A stretch of DNA of 64,000 nucleotides from J054 sp963850255 (GCA_963850255.1 CAWKLL010000016.1:1-64000), one strand, 5' to 3'; positions 45,611 through 54,596 are shown, counted from the stretch's first letter. Numbers and translations: made by a program. The notes: generated by a model not told the origin, from the sequence alone.

Positions 45611-45997
45611 ATGAATGCAGTGCCGCCCCTGAAGCGGGTGATCTACCGGCCGTTGAACGAAGCTGACGAATATCTCAGCGAGGAACGTTGCCATATTCTG
45701 GAGATGGCCAACCTGGCCGATGATCCGGATTTGTCCATTGCCCGCGCGCGCGTGCCGGCCGGGGTTACTACACGTCCGCATAGCCTGCAGGGCACGGCGG
45801 AACGCTACGTCATTCTTGAGGGCCAGGGGCGCGCATTGATCGGCGACGCACCGGCACAGCAGGTCGGCCCCGGCGACGTGTTGCTGATTCCGGCAGAAGT
45901 TTCCCAGCAAATCGAGAATACCGGTGCTGTTGACCTGGTGTTCCTGTGTCTTTGTACGCCGCGTTTTCGCTGGGAAAATTATCGCGCGCTGGACTAG
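45611..45997 (+). CDS. Small single-domain cupin
   Basis: Seen: 128 residues with a cupin barrel (VPAGVTTRPHSLQGTAERYV, ILEGQGRALIGD, VGPGDVLLIPAEVSQQIENT). The metal-type His and Glu are partly present (H-x-L-x-x-T-x-E). Possible roles include sugar or small-molecule binding or isomerisation. Starts three bases after the second permease stop, so it may be in the same transcript. Confidence 0.8.
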   Translation: MNAVPPLKRVIYRPLNEADEYLSEERCHILEMANLADDPDLSIARARVPAGVTTRPHSLQGTAERYVILEGQGRALIGDAPAQQVGPGDVLLIPAEVSQQIENTGAVDLVFLCLCTPRFRWENYRALD

Positions 45998-46057
45998 TTT
46001 GGCGCCAAGCCGGCAACGGGTGGTCATGGCGGCGACACATCTCGCTATCATGCGGTC

Positions 46058-46729
46058 ATGGAAAGTTTCGCCAGCATCTATGATCGCGCCGTCAACCTGA
46101 AAGGCGGCGAGGTTGCCCTGCGCGAGCATATGCCCGAGCCGCTCAGTGCTCGCGCACTGCGTGCCCAGGGTGGCGACACCTATTTATCGGAAATGAGCCG
46201 GGCGGTGTTCCGCTCAGGTTTTGTCTGGCGCATCGTCGACTACAAGTGGCAGAGCATGACCGAGGCCCTGCACGGTTTCGACCCGGTAGCCTGCGCCTAC
46301 CAGCCTGATGAAGCTATTGAAGCCTTGACCGGCGATACCCGGGTTATCCGCCACTATAAAAAGTTGTTGAGCGTGCGCGACAACGCCCAGTTCATTCTCG
46401 AGGTTGAACAGGAGCACAAGGGCTTCGGCAATTATCTTGCCGCCTGGCCGGAAACGGACATTATTGGCCTGCATGCTGAGCTGAAGAAGCGTGGCAGTCG
46501 ACTGGGTGGCCGCACCGGGCAGTTTTTTCTGCGCCGGGTCGGCAAAGATACCTTTGTACTGGCTCGCGACGTGGTCGGCGCTTTGATTCGCCAGGGCGTA
46601 ATCGACAAATTTCCGACCGCCAAACGGGACCTGATCCAGGTGCAGGCGGCGTTTAATAACTGGCGCGAAGAAAGTGGTCGCCCTTTATGCGAAATCTCCC
46701 GCACCCTGTCTTGCAGTATTGAGGGATAG
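46058..46729 (+). CDS. DNA-3-methyladenine glycosylase I family protein (Tag-like)
   Basis: Seen: YLSEMSRAVFRSGFVWRIVD and a following WQSMTEALHGFDPVACAYQP, then TRVIRHYKKLLSVRDNAQFIL, the core pattern of the Tag family, whose members excise 3-methyladenine from DNA by base flipping. The extended C-terminus (HAELKKRGSRLGGRTGQFFL) is also typical. 223 residues. The cytoplasmic enzyme probably works in base excision repair. The zinc-binding Cys/His of E. coli Tag are not clearly visible, so it belongs to the larger Tag-like group. Confidence 0.8.
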   Translation: MESFASIYDRAVNLKGGEVALREHMPEPLSARALRAQGGDTYLSEMSRAVFRSGFVWRIVDYKWQSMTEALHGFDPVACAYQPDEAIEALTGDTRVIRHYKKLLSVRDNAQFILEVEQEHKGFGNYLAAWPETDIIGLHAELKKRGSRLGGRTGQFFLRRVGKDTFVLARDVVGALIRQGVIDKFPTAKRDLIQVQAAFNNWREESGRPLCEISRTLSCSIEG

Positions 46730-46744
46730 GCGCGGCCGCTGAGA

Positions 46745-47293
46745 TCAGAAACCTTCCAGGCCTTCGTCCAGTGGCGTGCCGAAACTCTTTAGCGCCATCG
46801 CTACCAGGGTGTATTGACCCACGGCGAATACCACGTCCATTAATTGCAGTGTGTCGTAGTGCCGGGCCAGCGCTTGCCAGGTGAAATCGGCGATGCGCTG
46901 ATCGGCATGCAGCTCGTCAGCTGCGCGCAGCAAGCTGGATTCCAGTTCGTTCCAGCCGGGATCGTCAGGCCCGTTGCGGCAGCGCTGAATCTCCGCATCG
47001 CTGAGGCCGGCTTTGCGACCGATGTGCACATGCTGGCCCCACTCGTATTCGGCCTGGCAAAGCCAGGCGGTGCGCAAGATCAGCAGCTCGCGCTCGCGCG
47101 GCGGCAGTGTCGAGCTGGGCCCGAGTACGTGCGCACCCATCTGGCCGAGCCGTCCCGAGGCTTCCCAGTGCCGCGCCAGGGTGCCAATGACGTTGTAGAA
47201 ACCGCCCTGCCGATAGGCGTACTGCAGCAGCGCGCGCTGTTCCTCGTTCCATTCGTCCTCGCGCAGCGGCGCTATTCTGGGCTGGTCATTCAT
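46745..47293 (-). CDS. Carboxymuconolactone decarboxylase/AhpD-like protein
   Basis: Seen: an all-helical domain with RERELLILRTAWLCQAEYEW and GQHVHIGRKAGLSDAEIQRC, matching the CMD/AhpD fold. The Cys pair CxxC of AhpD is reduced to a single Cys, so peroxidase activity is doubtful and a decarboxylase or unknown role is possible. 182 residues. It stands alone between Tag-like and ParA genes. Confidence 0.85.
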   Translation of the reverse strand: MNDQPRIAPLREDEWNEEQRALLQYAYRQGGFYNVIGTLARHWEASGRLGQMGAHVLGPSSTLPPRERELLILRTAWLCQAEYEWGQHVHIGRKAGLSDAEIQRCRNGPDDPGWNELESSLLRAADELHADQRIADFTWQALARHYDTLQLMDVVFAVGQYTLVAMALKSFGTPLDEGLEGF

Positions 47294-47351
47294 ATCCGAA
47301 GGCTAACGCGGGCTGGCAGCCCGGAGCATCTGTTTGATTGATCCCTGTCCG

Positions 47352-47367
47352 CTGGGGGCGCCCCCAG
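47352..47367. repeat. Perfect 16-base palindrome in the spacer before the ParA gene
   Basis: CTGGGGGCGCCCCCAG at 47352-47367 is a perfect inverted repeat, in the divergent spacer between the AhpD-like gene and the orphan ParA gene. It could be a protein-binding site or a hairpin. A weak terminator function is possible but there is no T-run. Confidence 0.6.
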
Positions 47368-47480
47368 GTGGGTCCCCATCAGCCCCAGGATGACTGCAGC
47401 CAATCTGGGACTTCCATCACATTTTTCAATTATTTAGCAACATATGTTAAAAAGATGATTAGCAAGTTATCGGACCTCTG

Positions 47481-48278
47481 ATGCTCAACATTCCCAGTCA
47501 CCCGGATCTGAAAAAAATCGTCGTTCTGAATCCCAAGGGTGGCTCCGGTAAAACCACGCTGGCGACTAATCTCGTCGGGATGCTGGCGTCCCGCGGTTAT
47601 CCCGTGGCGCTGATGGACTGCGATCCGCAGGGTTCCAGTATGCGCTGGCTTAAAAAGCGCGCCCATCATCGTCCCGATGTCTATGGCCTGGCGGCCTTCG
47701 AAGACGATGTCAGCATGACGCGCAGTTTCCGATTGCGCCTGCCCGGCAGCATCCGCTACCTGGTGGTGGATACACCGGCAGCGTTGCCAAACCAGGAGCT
47801 GGCACAGTTCACTCGCGGTGCGCACGCTATCCTGGTGCCGGTGCTGCCTTCAGACATTGATATTCATGCCGCCGCTCGACTAATAGGCGACTTGTTGCTG
47901 GTGGCGAAGGTCAGCCGGCGGATGGGCAGGCTGGGCGTGATTGCCAATCGTGTGCGCGAAAATACCCTGAGTTATCGCAAGCTCAATCTGTTTCTCCAGC
48001 GGCTTTCCATTACTACTGTTGGTCAGCTGCGTGATTCGCAGAACTATGTGCAGGCAGCTGAGCAGGGTCTTAGTGTGCAGGAGCTGCAACCCTCGCGGGT
48101 GCGCAAGGATCTGCAGCAATGGCAGGCCTTGATCGACTGGTTAGCGCTGCGCCTGGAAACGCCGCTGACGCCGCGTGATCTGCACGTACCCAAGGCCGGG
48201 CCGCAGCCTGAGCCTGCTAATGAAGGGCGCTTTGTCGGTGGCGGCGTGACGCCCCTGATCCATGCCAAGCCGGACTGA
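47481..48278 (+). CDS. Orphan ParA/MinD-type ATPase
   Basis: Deviant Walker A P-loop ATPase of the ParA superfamily. Seen: VLNPKGGSGKTTLATNLVGM, MDCDPQGSSMRWL, YLVVDTPAALPNQ and VLPSDIDIHAAARLIGDLLL with ANRVRENT. 265 residues plus a low-complexity tail. Such proteins position DNA or protein complexes on the nucleoid or pole. No ParB or parS-like site was found next to it, so it may act on chemotaxis, carboxysome-like or other cargo. The convergent coiled-coil membrane protein is a possible partner. Confidence 0.88.
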   Translation: MLNIPSHPDLKKIVVLNPKGGSGKTTLATNLVGMLASRGYPVALMDCDPQGSSMRWLKKRAHHRPDVYGLAAFEDDVSMTRSFRLRLPGSIRYLVVDTPAALPNQELAQFTRGAHAILVPVLPSDIDIHAAARLIGDLLLVAKVSRRMGRLGVIANRVRENTLSYRKLNLFLQRLSITTVGQLRDSQNYVQAAEQGLSVQELQPSRVRKDLQQWQALIDWLALRLETPLTPRDLHVPKAGPQPEPANEGRFVGGGVTPLIHAKPD

Positions 48279-48334
48279 TCGGGTAGCCGTTTAATTAGCT
48301 GATATGTCTACAGCGCGCCGCCGGCCGGCCGCGA

Positions 48335-49363
48335 TCATGCGGTGGTAACGATTTGTTCCTCATGCAGGCGCTGTGCCTGCTCGGCCCAGGCGTCGCGCAG
48401 CGGCAGGGCCGGCGCGATGGCAAGTTTGTCTGCCAGTTCGCGCAATTCGGCGTCGGAAAACATGGCCAGCTGCTCAAAGCGGCGCACGCCATTGGCGATC
48501 AGCCGACGCTCAAGAGCCGGGCCGATGCCACGAATTTTCTGTAGCTCGTCCGGATCGCCGGAATCGTGATCATCGATTTCAGCCAGCGCCGGATCATCTG
48601 CGCTCTGAGCGGCGCGCGCGCGCCGAATCAGTTCACGCTGCATCTGTACCTGTCGCGCCAGGGGTGCGACTCTGCGCTTCCAGGAATTTACCGTGGTTTC
48701 CATTTCTTCCAGCCGCAGATCGCGTTGCTCAAGCTGGCGTTCCAGTTCGCGAATGCGGTGATCACGTTGGCCGAGTGTTTCGCGCGCCTCACCCAGCTGG
48801 GCAAGAAGTTCGTCGCTGCCGTCCTCGTCGCCGGGCGTATCTTCAACTCGTTTCTCCGGCAACTTCAGGCGCCGTACACGCGCGCTTAGCTCATCTCGCT
48901 CGATGCGCAGCATGTCCGCCTCATTATTTGAGGAAGCTTCACCCTTGTTGCTGGACAGTAGTTTCGATTCCAGGCTGGCAATTACTGACTGGCTCTGTGC
49001 CAGTTTTTCCTTGCTCGTATCCAGCGCTGTTTTCAGGGTGCCGGCATGTTGCCGGGCACGCTCGAGTTCTGCTTCACGCTGCTCGGTTGCTTGACCTTCG
49101 GCCTGCATGCTGTGTTGCAGGCGCATGAGCTTGTCGCGAATCTGGTCGCGAGTTGCCTCGTGTTTGCGAACCACTTCGTGAATCCGCAAGACGCGTCGCC
49201 GGTAGCGGCTGCGTTGAGTGCGTAGCATTTTGTGGTGTCGGTCAATGGAAATCGACTCGTCGCCAGACTGCGGTTGCCGGGCGGCCATCCAGGCGCGGCA
49301 AAGCAACCATCCCGCCGGGAAGGCCACTGCTACCATCACTAGACTGATTACCAGGGTCTGCAT
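48335..49363 (-). CDS. Membrane-anchored coiled-coil protein with C-terminal helix-hairpin-helix
   Basis: Seen: an N-terminal transmembrane helix (MVAVAFPAGWLLCRAWMAAR), a basic segment, a long coiled coil (about 60-260, rich in Glu, Gln, Arg, Leu), then a helix-hairpin-helix (ELQKIRGIGPALERRLIANG) followed by FEQLAMFSDAELRELADKL. 342 residues. The C-terminal domain resembles DUF4332/HhH DNA-binding modules. Inference: a membrane-to-DNA tether. It is convergent with the ParA gene, with 57 bases between the ends. Confidence 0.75.
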   Translation of the reverse strand: MQTLVISLVMVAVAFPAGWLLCRAWMAARQPQSGDESISIDRHHKMLRTQRSRYRRRVLRIHEVVRKHEATRDQIRDKLMRLQHSMQAEGQATEQREAELERARQHAGTLKTALDTSKEKLAQSQSVIASLESKLLSSNKGEASSNNEADMLRIERDELSARVRRLKLPEKRVEDTPGDEDGSDELLAQLGEARETLGQRDHRIRELERQLEQRDLRLEEMETTVNSWKRRVAPLARQVQMQRELIRRARAAQSADDPALAEIDDHDSGDPDELQKIRGIGPALERRLIANGVRRFEQLAMFSDAELRELADKLAIAPALPLRDAWAEQAQRLHEEQIVTTA

Positions 49364-49451
49364 TCCGCAACCTTATTGGGCACGGCTCAGCGAGCCGTCG
49401 ACACACCCGCTTAACCCTAAGCCTGTGGGGCGCTTGCGGCTTTGCGTCAGG

Positions 49452-50312
49452 TCACGGTTCGGGCGTTTCGCCGGCTGCCAGATGGCCTAATGCCGTGCCG
49501 CAATCCAGGCTGATTTTCAGGCTCAAAAGCTCGTCGGCCCGCGTTAGGCCCCGATTCACGGCGGCTATAGGCAAGCCGAGCTCGGCGGCGCGGCGCGCAA
49601 ACCGAAAGCCCGAAAAAACCATCAGCGATGAGCCCACCACCAGCAGGGCATCGGCCGTGTCCAGCGCATCCATGCTGCGCTGGACGCGCTCGCGCGGCAC
49701 GCTTTCACCAAAAAACACCACGTCGGGTTTCATCCGTCCGCCGCAGCGCCGGCAGGCTGGCACGCTGAAGCTCGTGGTGTCGGCGACCAGCAGTCGGGCG
49801 TCGCCATCCGGCGCCGGGCGCGAGCGCGGTGACCAGTCCGGGTTGGCTGCCTCCAGCGCGGCCTGAAACAATGGCCGTGCGATTCGATCATTGCAGTCCA
49901 GGCAGCGCACCTGGTCCAAGCGACCATGCAGATCCACCACCTGGCGAGAGCCCGCGGCCTGGTGCAGGCCATCAACATTCTGCGTTACCAGCAAACGGAT
50001 CCGGCCGGCGTGTTCGAGCCGGGCCAGGGCAATATGCGCCGCATTCGGCCTGGCGCCGGCCATCCGTTGCCAGCCTATGCTGCTGCGCGCCCAGTACCGT
50101 TGTCGAACGGCCGCACTGGCAATGAAGTCCTGAAATTGAATCGGCTGCGGGTGTTTCCAGTCGCCGGCTTCATCGCGGTAGTCCGGGATGCCCGAGGCGG
50201 TGCTGCAGCCGGCGCCGCCGATGACCACCAGGCGCGGGTGGGCCCGCACAAAACTTGTCAGTTCGGCCAGTTGATCAGCCGCCGGCAAGGGCGCGGCAGA
50301 GACGCTGCTCAC
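49452..50312 (-). CDS. Sirtuin (NAD-dependent protein deacylase)
   Basis: Removes acyl groups from lysines using NAD. Seen: GGAGCSTASGIPDYRDEAGD, TQNVDGLHQAAGSRQVVDLHG in parts with the catalytic His, zinc-binding CLDC and CRRCGG, DVVFFGESVP and VVGSSLMVFSGFRFA. 287 residues from GTG at 50312, chosen because it follows the GST stop by two bases and fits the usual start distance before the first motif. Probably co-transcribed with the GST gene upstream. Confidence 0.92.
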   Translation of the reverse strand: MSSVSAAPLPAADQLAELTSFVRAHPRLVVIGGAGCSTASGIPDYRDEAGDWKHPQPIQFQDFIASAAVRQRYWARSSIGWQRMAGARPNAAHIALARLEHAGRIRLLVTQNVDGLHQAAGSRQVVDLHGRLDQVRCLDCNDRIARPLFQAALEAANPDWSPRSRPAPDGDARLLVADTTSFSVPACRRCGGRMKPDVVFFGESVPRERVQRSMDALDTADALLVVGSSLMVFSGFRFARRAAELGLPIAAVNRGLTRADELLSLKISLDCGTALGHLAAGETPEP

Positions 50313-50314
50313 TC

Positions 50315-50998
50315 TCAGCTGCTGGCGCTGCGGCGGGCTGCGATGGCAGCTTCCAGGCGGTGATGTTTCTCGAGATGAAACTCCAGCGAGCGCAGCGTCG
50401 GGCTGACACTGTCGCGTTTGCTCATGGTTTTGAACCACGCTCGCAGCCGGCTGCAGTCTGCCGGCCAGTCGAATCCTGTCAGATGTTCATAGAGCACGAA
50501 GCGTTCGAAAAACGGCAGGTACTGAAAGTCCACCAGGCTGACCTGCTGTCCGAACCAGTAAGGTCCGTCGCTGAGTTTGCGCAGCCCTTCGTGTTCGATG
50601 AAGTGTAAGACCTCCGTCAGCTTCTCGATATTACTGGCCAGCTTCTTGGGATCTTCCCGCTCCCAGACCAGTGCGGTGGTCAAAGGGCGAAAACGCGTTT
50701 CGCAATAGTCCATCCAGATACGCGCCTGGGCGCGTGCCGCTGCACCATCGGGCATCAACGGCGGCTCTGGAAAAACTTCGTCAAGGTATTCGTTGACGAT
50801 GGTCGACTCATAGACCGAGGTATCGCCATGGCGCAGCACCGGCACCTTGCCGTAGGGCGATATCTCCTGCCAGTTGGCCGGCTTGTTGTGCACGTCGACT
50901 TCCAGCAAATCAAAATCAATGTTTTTTTCCGCCAAAACCATGCGCGTGCGTTGCGCAAAGGGACAGGCGTCGTAGCTATATAGCTTGATGTGGCTCAC
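50315..50998 (-). CDS. Glutathione S-transferase family protein (omega-like, CPF motif)
   Basis: Seen: a thioredoxin-like N-terminal domain with YSYDACPFAQRTRMVLAEK, the active Cys in CPFAQR, ISPYGKVPVLRHGDTSVYES, then an all-helical C-terminal domain with LVDFQYLPFFERFVLY. 227 residues. The Cys motif suggests thiol-transferase or dehalogenase-like chemistry rather than classic conjugation. Cytoplasmic. It lies directly before the sirtuin gene. Confidence 0.9.
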   Translation of the reverse strand: MSHIKLYSYDACPFAQRTRMVLAEKNIDFDLLEVDVHNKPANWQEISPYGKVPVLRHGDTSVYESTIVNEYLDEVFPEPPLMPDGAAARAQARIWMDYCETRFRPLTTALVWEREDPKKLASNIEKLTEVLHFIEHEGLRKLSDGPYWFGQQVSLVDFQYLPFFERFVLYEHLTGFDWPADCSRLRAWFKTMSKRDSVSPTLRSLEFHLEKHHRLEAAIAARRSASS

Positions 50999-51050
50999 GG
51001 GGCGTCTCTTGGCATCGGTCCGTGATTCTAGCAGCCAGCCCGTGCGCGCC

Positions 51051-52211
51051 TCAGCTGTCCTGTTGAATGGCGGCGGCCAGTCGTGCCGGCGCGGTAGCGG
51101 AGGTCTGTGGTGGCAGGGCGCGGGTTATTTGTCCGCCAACGCCGTTGGTCAGTACCTGGGGTTCTGTCAGGGCATGGCCCTGCCTGTCGTCTGTCACCAG
51201 TACCTGCGGTCGCAGCGGCCAGTCGGGGTTTTGCCCGCACACCAGCCCGACGCGGCCGTCGGCCAGCTCTACCCGGGTGCCGGTGGGATACACGCCGACC
51301 GCATGAATAAATTCACCGACCAGGGCAGCGTCATAGGCATGGCCACGCTGGCTGTTGAGGTAGCGCAGCGCGGCGTGTCCGGAAATCGCGCCGGCATAGT
51401 GGCGATCCACGGTCAGTGCGTCGAAGGTATCCACAATCGCTGCGATACGCGCAAACAAAGGAATATCGGTGCCGCGCAAGCGTCGCGGATAGCCGTCGCC
51501 GCTGATCCGTTCATGGTGCCCGAGCACCATTTCGACAACTCGGCCGTGTACTTGCTGATCCAGGTGCAGCAGGGCAAAGCCCTGTTGCACGTGGCGATGC
51601 GCAAAGGCTTTTTCCATCGCGTTTAGTCGCTTTGGTTTAGCCAGAATGGGCACCGGCACAGCTGTCTTGCCGATGTCCAGCAACAAGCCGCCGAGCGCCA
51701 GCTGGGTGAGTTCGTGTTGGTCCAGTCCCAGCTGTCGGCCAAAAATTACTGCGCTTACGGCCGTGCCCAGAGCGCGTCGATACAGCAACCCGTGGCCGCA
51801 ATCCATGCGCACCAGCCACAGGCTGGCGTCGGGAAAGCGCATGCTGGTATCTGCCAGTTTGCTGGCACATTGCTGCAGCGGTGCAATTTCAATGCGACCT
51901 GAGTGACGCGCGTCGTAGACGATTTCCGTCAGCCGCTGGACGCTGGCATCCAGGGCTGCGCGCGCGATGGCAAAACCGCTGCTGTCAGCGGCCTTCGGTT
52001 CGCGTGCCGGCATAAACAGGCCCGCTTCGCTACGCAGGGTATCCACGTAGACGTAGCGGCAATGCTGTCGCAGCGCGTCGATCTGGTCGCTGCGCGCCAG
52101 CATCAGGCCGGGACCGGAAAACGGCGTGTGTAGCCAGGAGCGATCCAGCTCGGCGACATACATGCCGATTTCGAGGCGTTCGCAAGGCATTGTTATTAGA
52201 TGGGCGTTCAA
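51051..52211 (-). CDS. DUF3391-HD-GYP-like protein, degenerate HD motif
   Basis: Seen: DUF3391 (ERLEIGMYVAELDRSWLHTP, then RQHCRYVYVDTLRSE), then LAGGLLLDIGKTAVPVPI, HHERISGDGYPRRLRGTDIP, IAAIVDTFDALTVDRHYA and a C-terminal extension. 386 residues and in frame throughout. The HD pair reads LLLD and the first His position near LLYRRALG also differs, so two metal ligands are likely lost. It may act as a sensor or effector for cyclic-di-GMP rather than an active enzyme. Second such gene in the window after 34050-35378. Confidence 0.85.
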   Translation of the reverse strand: MNAHLITMPCERLEIGMYVAELDRSWLHTPFSGPGLMLARSDQIDALRQHCRYVYVDTLRSEAGLFMPAREPKAADSSGFAIARAALDASVQRLTEIVYDARHSGRIEIAPLQQCASKLADTSMRFPDASLWLVRMDCGHGLLYRRALGTAVSAVIFGRQLGLDQHELTQLALGGLLLDIGKTAVPVPILAKPKRLNAMEKAFAHRHVQQGFALLHLDQQVHGRVVEMVLGHHERISGDGYPRRLRGTDIPLFARIAAIVDTFDALTVDRHYAGAISGHAALRYLNSQRGHAYDAALVGEFIHAVGVYPTGTRVELADGRVGLVCGQNPDWPLRPQVLVTDDRQGHALTEPQVLTNGVGGQITRALPPQTSATAPARLAAAIQQDS

Positions 52212-52336
52212 CGAGCACCCTCGCCAGGGACGGTCGGGTAAAGATAGCAGCCTAGCAAGCTGTCCCGTTGCGGACTGTGATCCCGGCCACGGCTGCTGCG
52301 ACCCCCGCTTATGTAAAGCCTCCGGTCGCAGCGGAT

Positions 52337-52774
52337 CTAATAGTCATCGGGCTCCAGCAAATCGGTCTGTTCGAGCAGGTTAATCGCTACGGCGACAAAA
52401 TCGGCATCCGTCACGATGCCGTGCAACCGGCCGTCGGTGACTACCGGCAGGCAGCCATACTTATGCCGCTGCAGGTAAATTGCCGCTACGCGCAGATCGG
52501 CGCGTTCATCGACGGTGGCCACATCGCGCGTCATGAATTCGCCAATGCGAATCCGCTCCGCCGGACGCTCTGTCTCGCTGCCGCCCAGATTGGAGGCCGA
52601 GGCAGCCAGGACATCGGACTGTGTCACCAGGCCAACCAGGGCACCGGCTTTATCGACGATGGGCAGATGACGAAAGCCGCCGCGGGACATCAAATCCATG
52701 GCCTGCTTCAGGCTATCGTCGACGCTCAGGGTGGCTGGCTCGCTGGTCATTATCTCGGCAACGGTGATAGTCAT
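52337..52774 (-). CDS. CBS-domain pair protein
   Basis: Seen: two CBS domains in 145 residues: MTSEPATLSVDDSLKQAMDL with GGFRHLPIVDKAGALVGLVT, and MTRDVATVDERADLRVAAIY with YGCLPVVTDGRLHGIVTDAD. CBS pairs bind adenosyl ligands such as AMP, ATP or SAM and tune partner proteins. No partner domain is fused, so this is a stand-alone sensor. Start at 52774 has GGAGCGGAC upstream. Confidence 0.92.
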   Translation of the reverse strand: MTITVAEIMTSEPATLSVDDSLKQAMDLMSRGGFRHLPIVDKAGALVGLVTQSDVLAASASNLGGSETERPAERIRIGEFMTRDVATVDERADLRVAAIYLQRHKYGCLPVVTDGRLHGIVTDADFVAVAINLLEQTDLLEPDDY

Positions 52775-52920
52775 TGTCCGCTCCTCATGGCGCTCGCCTG
52801 TTTTGCACAGGCCCTGACCAAGCTTAACGTCAGCGGATACTCGACACGGATGCGGACAAACCCCTATTTACCACGCCGCCACTGACATAGAGTCTGGGTT
52901 TAGATAACCAAGGAGCGAGC

Positions 52921-53190
52921 ATGCCCGGGGAACAACTGCGTAAGCTGGTCGACAAACTGCATCGGGAACTGGCCGACACCAGGCAGGTGGATGCGGAATC
53001 TCGCCGCCTGCTGAATCAACTGACCGGCGACATTGAGCAGCTGGTCGGTGAGTCCGCCAGCGCTGCAGAGGAGCATGAATCGGCACTGGAGCGGGCTGAG
53101 GAAGCGGCCCTGGGTTTTGAGGCCGAACACCCGCAGTTGGCCGGCGTGCTGCGCGAAATTATGAGCGCCTTAAGCCGGCTGGGGATCTAA
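52921..53190 (+). CDS. DUF4404 protein
   Basis: An 89-residue, all-helical, acidic protein: a heptad-like N-terminal half (LRKLVDKLHRELADTRQVDA), a middle with ELVGESASAAEEHES, and a C-terminal part AEHPQLAGVLREIMSALSRL. This matches DUF4404, known as a small gammaproteobacterial family with unknown role, probably oligomeric. ATG at 52921 with AAGGAG eight bases upstream. Confidence 0.85.
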   Translation: MPGEQLRKLVDKLHRELADTRQVDAESRRLLNQLTGDIEQLVGESASAAEEHESALERAEEAALGFEAEHPQLAGVLREIMSALSRLGI

Positions 53191-53203
53191 CCGGCGCCGA
53201 GAC

Positions 53204-54070
53204 TTATTCTGCTGTGTTGCCATCCTGGGGTGGCAGCGACTGCAGATACGTGGCAATGGCGCGACGATCTTCAAGGGTTAGCTGGCTGGTATTGTCGTCG
53301 ATCACCGCGGCCATGCCGCCGCCGACAAAATCGCCGTCGGGCAACATGCCGATTTCCAATAAAAGCATCAGTTCCTGCTGCGACCACTGGCCAATGCCGG
53401 TTTCGCGATGCGACGAAATATTCGGCGCGCCTTTGAACGATCCGCTTTTCGGCACACCAGCCATCTCCTGATCAGCCAGGCTGCCACCCAGGTCATCACG
53501 TGGCGTGTGGCATTCGCCGCAGTGGCCAAGGTGGCGCACCAGGTAGGCACCGCGATTCCACTCCGGATTCTGTTCAGGGTCCGGTTCGAACCGCCCGGCG
53601 TCGAATTTCATCACTTGCCAGGCCGCCGCGGCCAGCCGCGTGTCGAGATACCAGGGCAATTCGTGCGGCCGGTTTTCCTGGCGCACGGGTTCCAGGGTTG
53701 CCAGATAGGCCTTGATGGCCAGCAGGTCATCGCGCGTCAGGCCGGTATAGGATGTATAGGGAAAAGCCGGGAAATAGTAGCGACTGCCGGGGCCGACACC
53801 TTCCCAGAAAGCTGAGATGAATTCCTCTTCCGTCCAGGCGCCGATGCCCGTTTCGGTGTCCGGCGTGATGTTCGGGCTATAAAAGGTACCGAAGGGACTT
53901 TCCAGCGCCCGACCGCCTGCCATGGCCTGAGACGCATCGCCCTCTGCCGTGTGACAGGTGATACAGCCGCCGGCGAACACCAGGTAGCGACCTCGCTGGA
54001 CCGCGTTCTCCTGCGCGTCAACGCAGGTCGCGGCCAGCAAGGCCAGTGCCAGGAGTACCCTGCAGCCCAT
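53204..54070 (-). CDS. Secreted diheme cytochrome c
   Basis: Seen: signal peptide (MGCRVLLALALLAATCVDAQ), heme motif FAGGCITCHTAEGDA, then a second domain with LGHCGECHTPRDDLGG, and distal Met candidates. 288 residues from the ATG at 54070. Related proteins serve dehydrogenases such as alcohol or aldehyde dehydrogenases as periplasmic electron acceptors. Follows another cytochrome c gene by four bases, so the two form an electron-transfer pair. Confidence 0.9.
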   Translation of the reverse strand: MGCRVLLALALLAATCVDAQENAVQRGRYLVFAGGCITCHTAEGDASQAMAGGRALESPFGTFYSPNITPDTETGIGAWTEEEFISAFWEGVGPGSRYYFPAFPYTSYTGLTRDDLLAIKAYLATLEPVRQENRPHELPWYLDTRLAAAAWQVMKFDAGRFEPDPEQNPEWNRGAYLVRHLGHCGECHTPRDDLGGSLADQEMAGVPKSGSFKGAPNISSHRETGIGQWSQQELMLLLEIGMLPDGDFVGGGMAAVIDDNTSQLTLEDRRAIATYLQSLPPQDGNTAE

Positions 54071-54074
54071 GCTG

Positions 54075-54530
54075 CTAGTCGCTTTCGGCGCGGAAGTCCT
54101 CGTGGCAGCCTTTGCAGGCGTCGCCGACTTTCTTGAACGCGCCGGCAACAGCGCCGCGATTTCCGCTGGCAACGGCGGCCTGTAACTCGGCCGTCGCAGA
54201 CTGTGATGCATCCACCGCAGCGGCGAACTTATCGGCCTGTTCCCAGATGGCGGGCAGCGCCTCTGAACCAGCGCCAGAATCGGCCGGGAAAATAACGTCG
54301 AGTTCCTTGGCGGCATTGGCCAGGCTGTCGGCGTGTGATTGCATGAAACCGGTATCTTCCAGTTGGCCGAAGGCGACCATGGACAGCGCAGTGATGTGGC
54401 CCTTCATGGTTTCCATCACGGCATGCCGATACTTGCCGTAGGGCGACTCTTGATCGTCGGCGGCCAGGGGGCTGCTAAAAAACAGGCCGAGGGTGATCAG
54501 GCCGAGGACAGAAATCAGTGGGCTACGCAT
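54075..54530 (-). CDS. Cytochrome c'-type protein (c556-like)
   Basis: Seen: signal peptide (MRSPLISVLGLITLGLFFSS), a four-helix bundle pattern with RHAVMETMKGHITALSMVAF, and the heme motif near the C-terminus, VGDACKGCHEDFRAE. 151 residues from ATG at 54530, supported by a GGAG site. Cytochrome c' proteins bind NO or shuttle electrons in the periplasm. The upstream neighbour of the diheme cytochrome gene. Confidence 0.9.
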   Translation of the reverse strand: MRSPLISVLGLITLGLFFSSPLAADDQESPYGKYRHAVMETMKGHITALSMVAFGQLEDTGFMQSHADSLANAAKELDVIFPADSGAGSEALPAIWEQADKFAAAVDASQSATAELQAAVASGNRGAVAGAFKKVGDACKGCHEDFRAESD

Positions 54531-54596
54531 ATCGCTACTCCATTCCAAAAAGTCTATGGCTGGCAAGAATAGCAGTGCGGCCATGCTCGGCAAATG

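Noticed and set aside
47300..47480. parS-like partition site for the orphan ParA
   Set aside because: The palindrome is GC-only and differs from the known parS consensus; no ParB gene is nearby.
49452..50312. Sirtuin as a defence-associated SIR2
   Set aside because: The protein has the classic deacylase motifs with zinc Cys pairs and sits by a GST gene, not with HerA, TIR or Argonaute partners.
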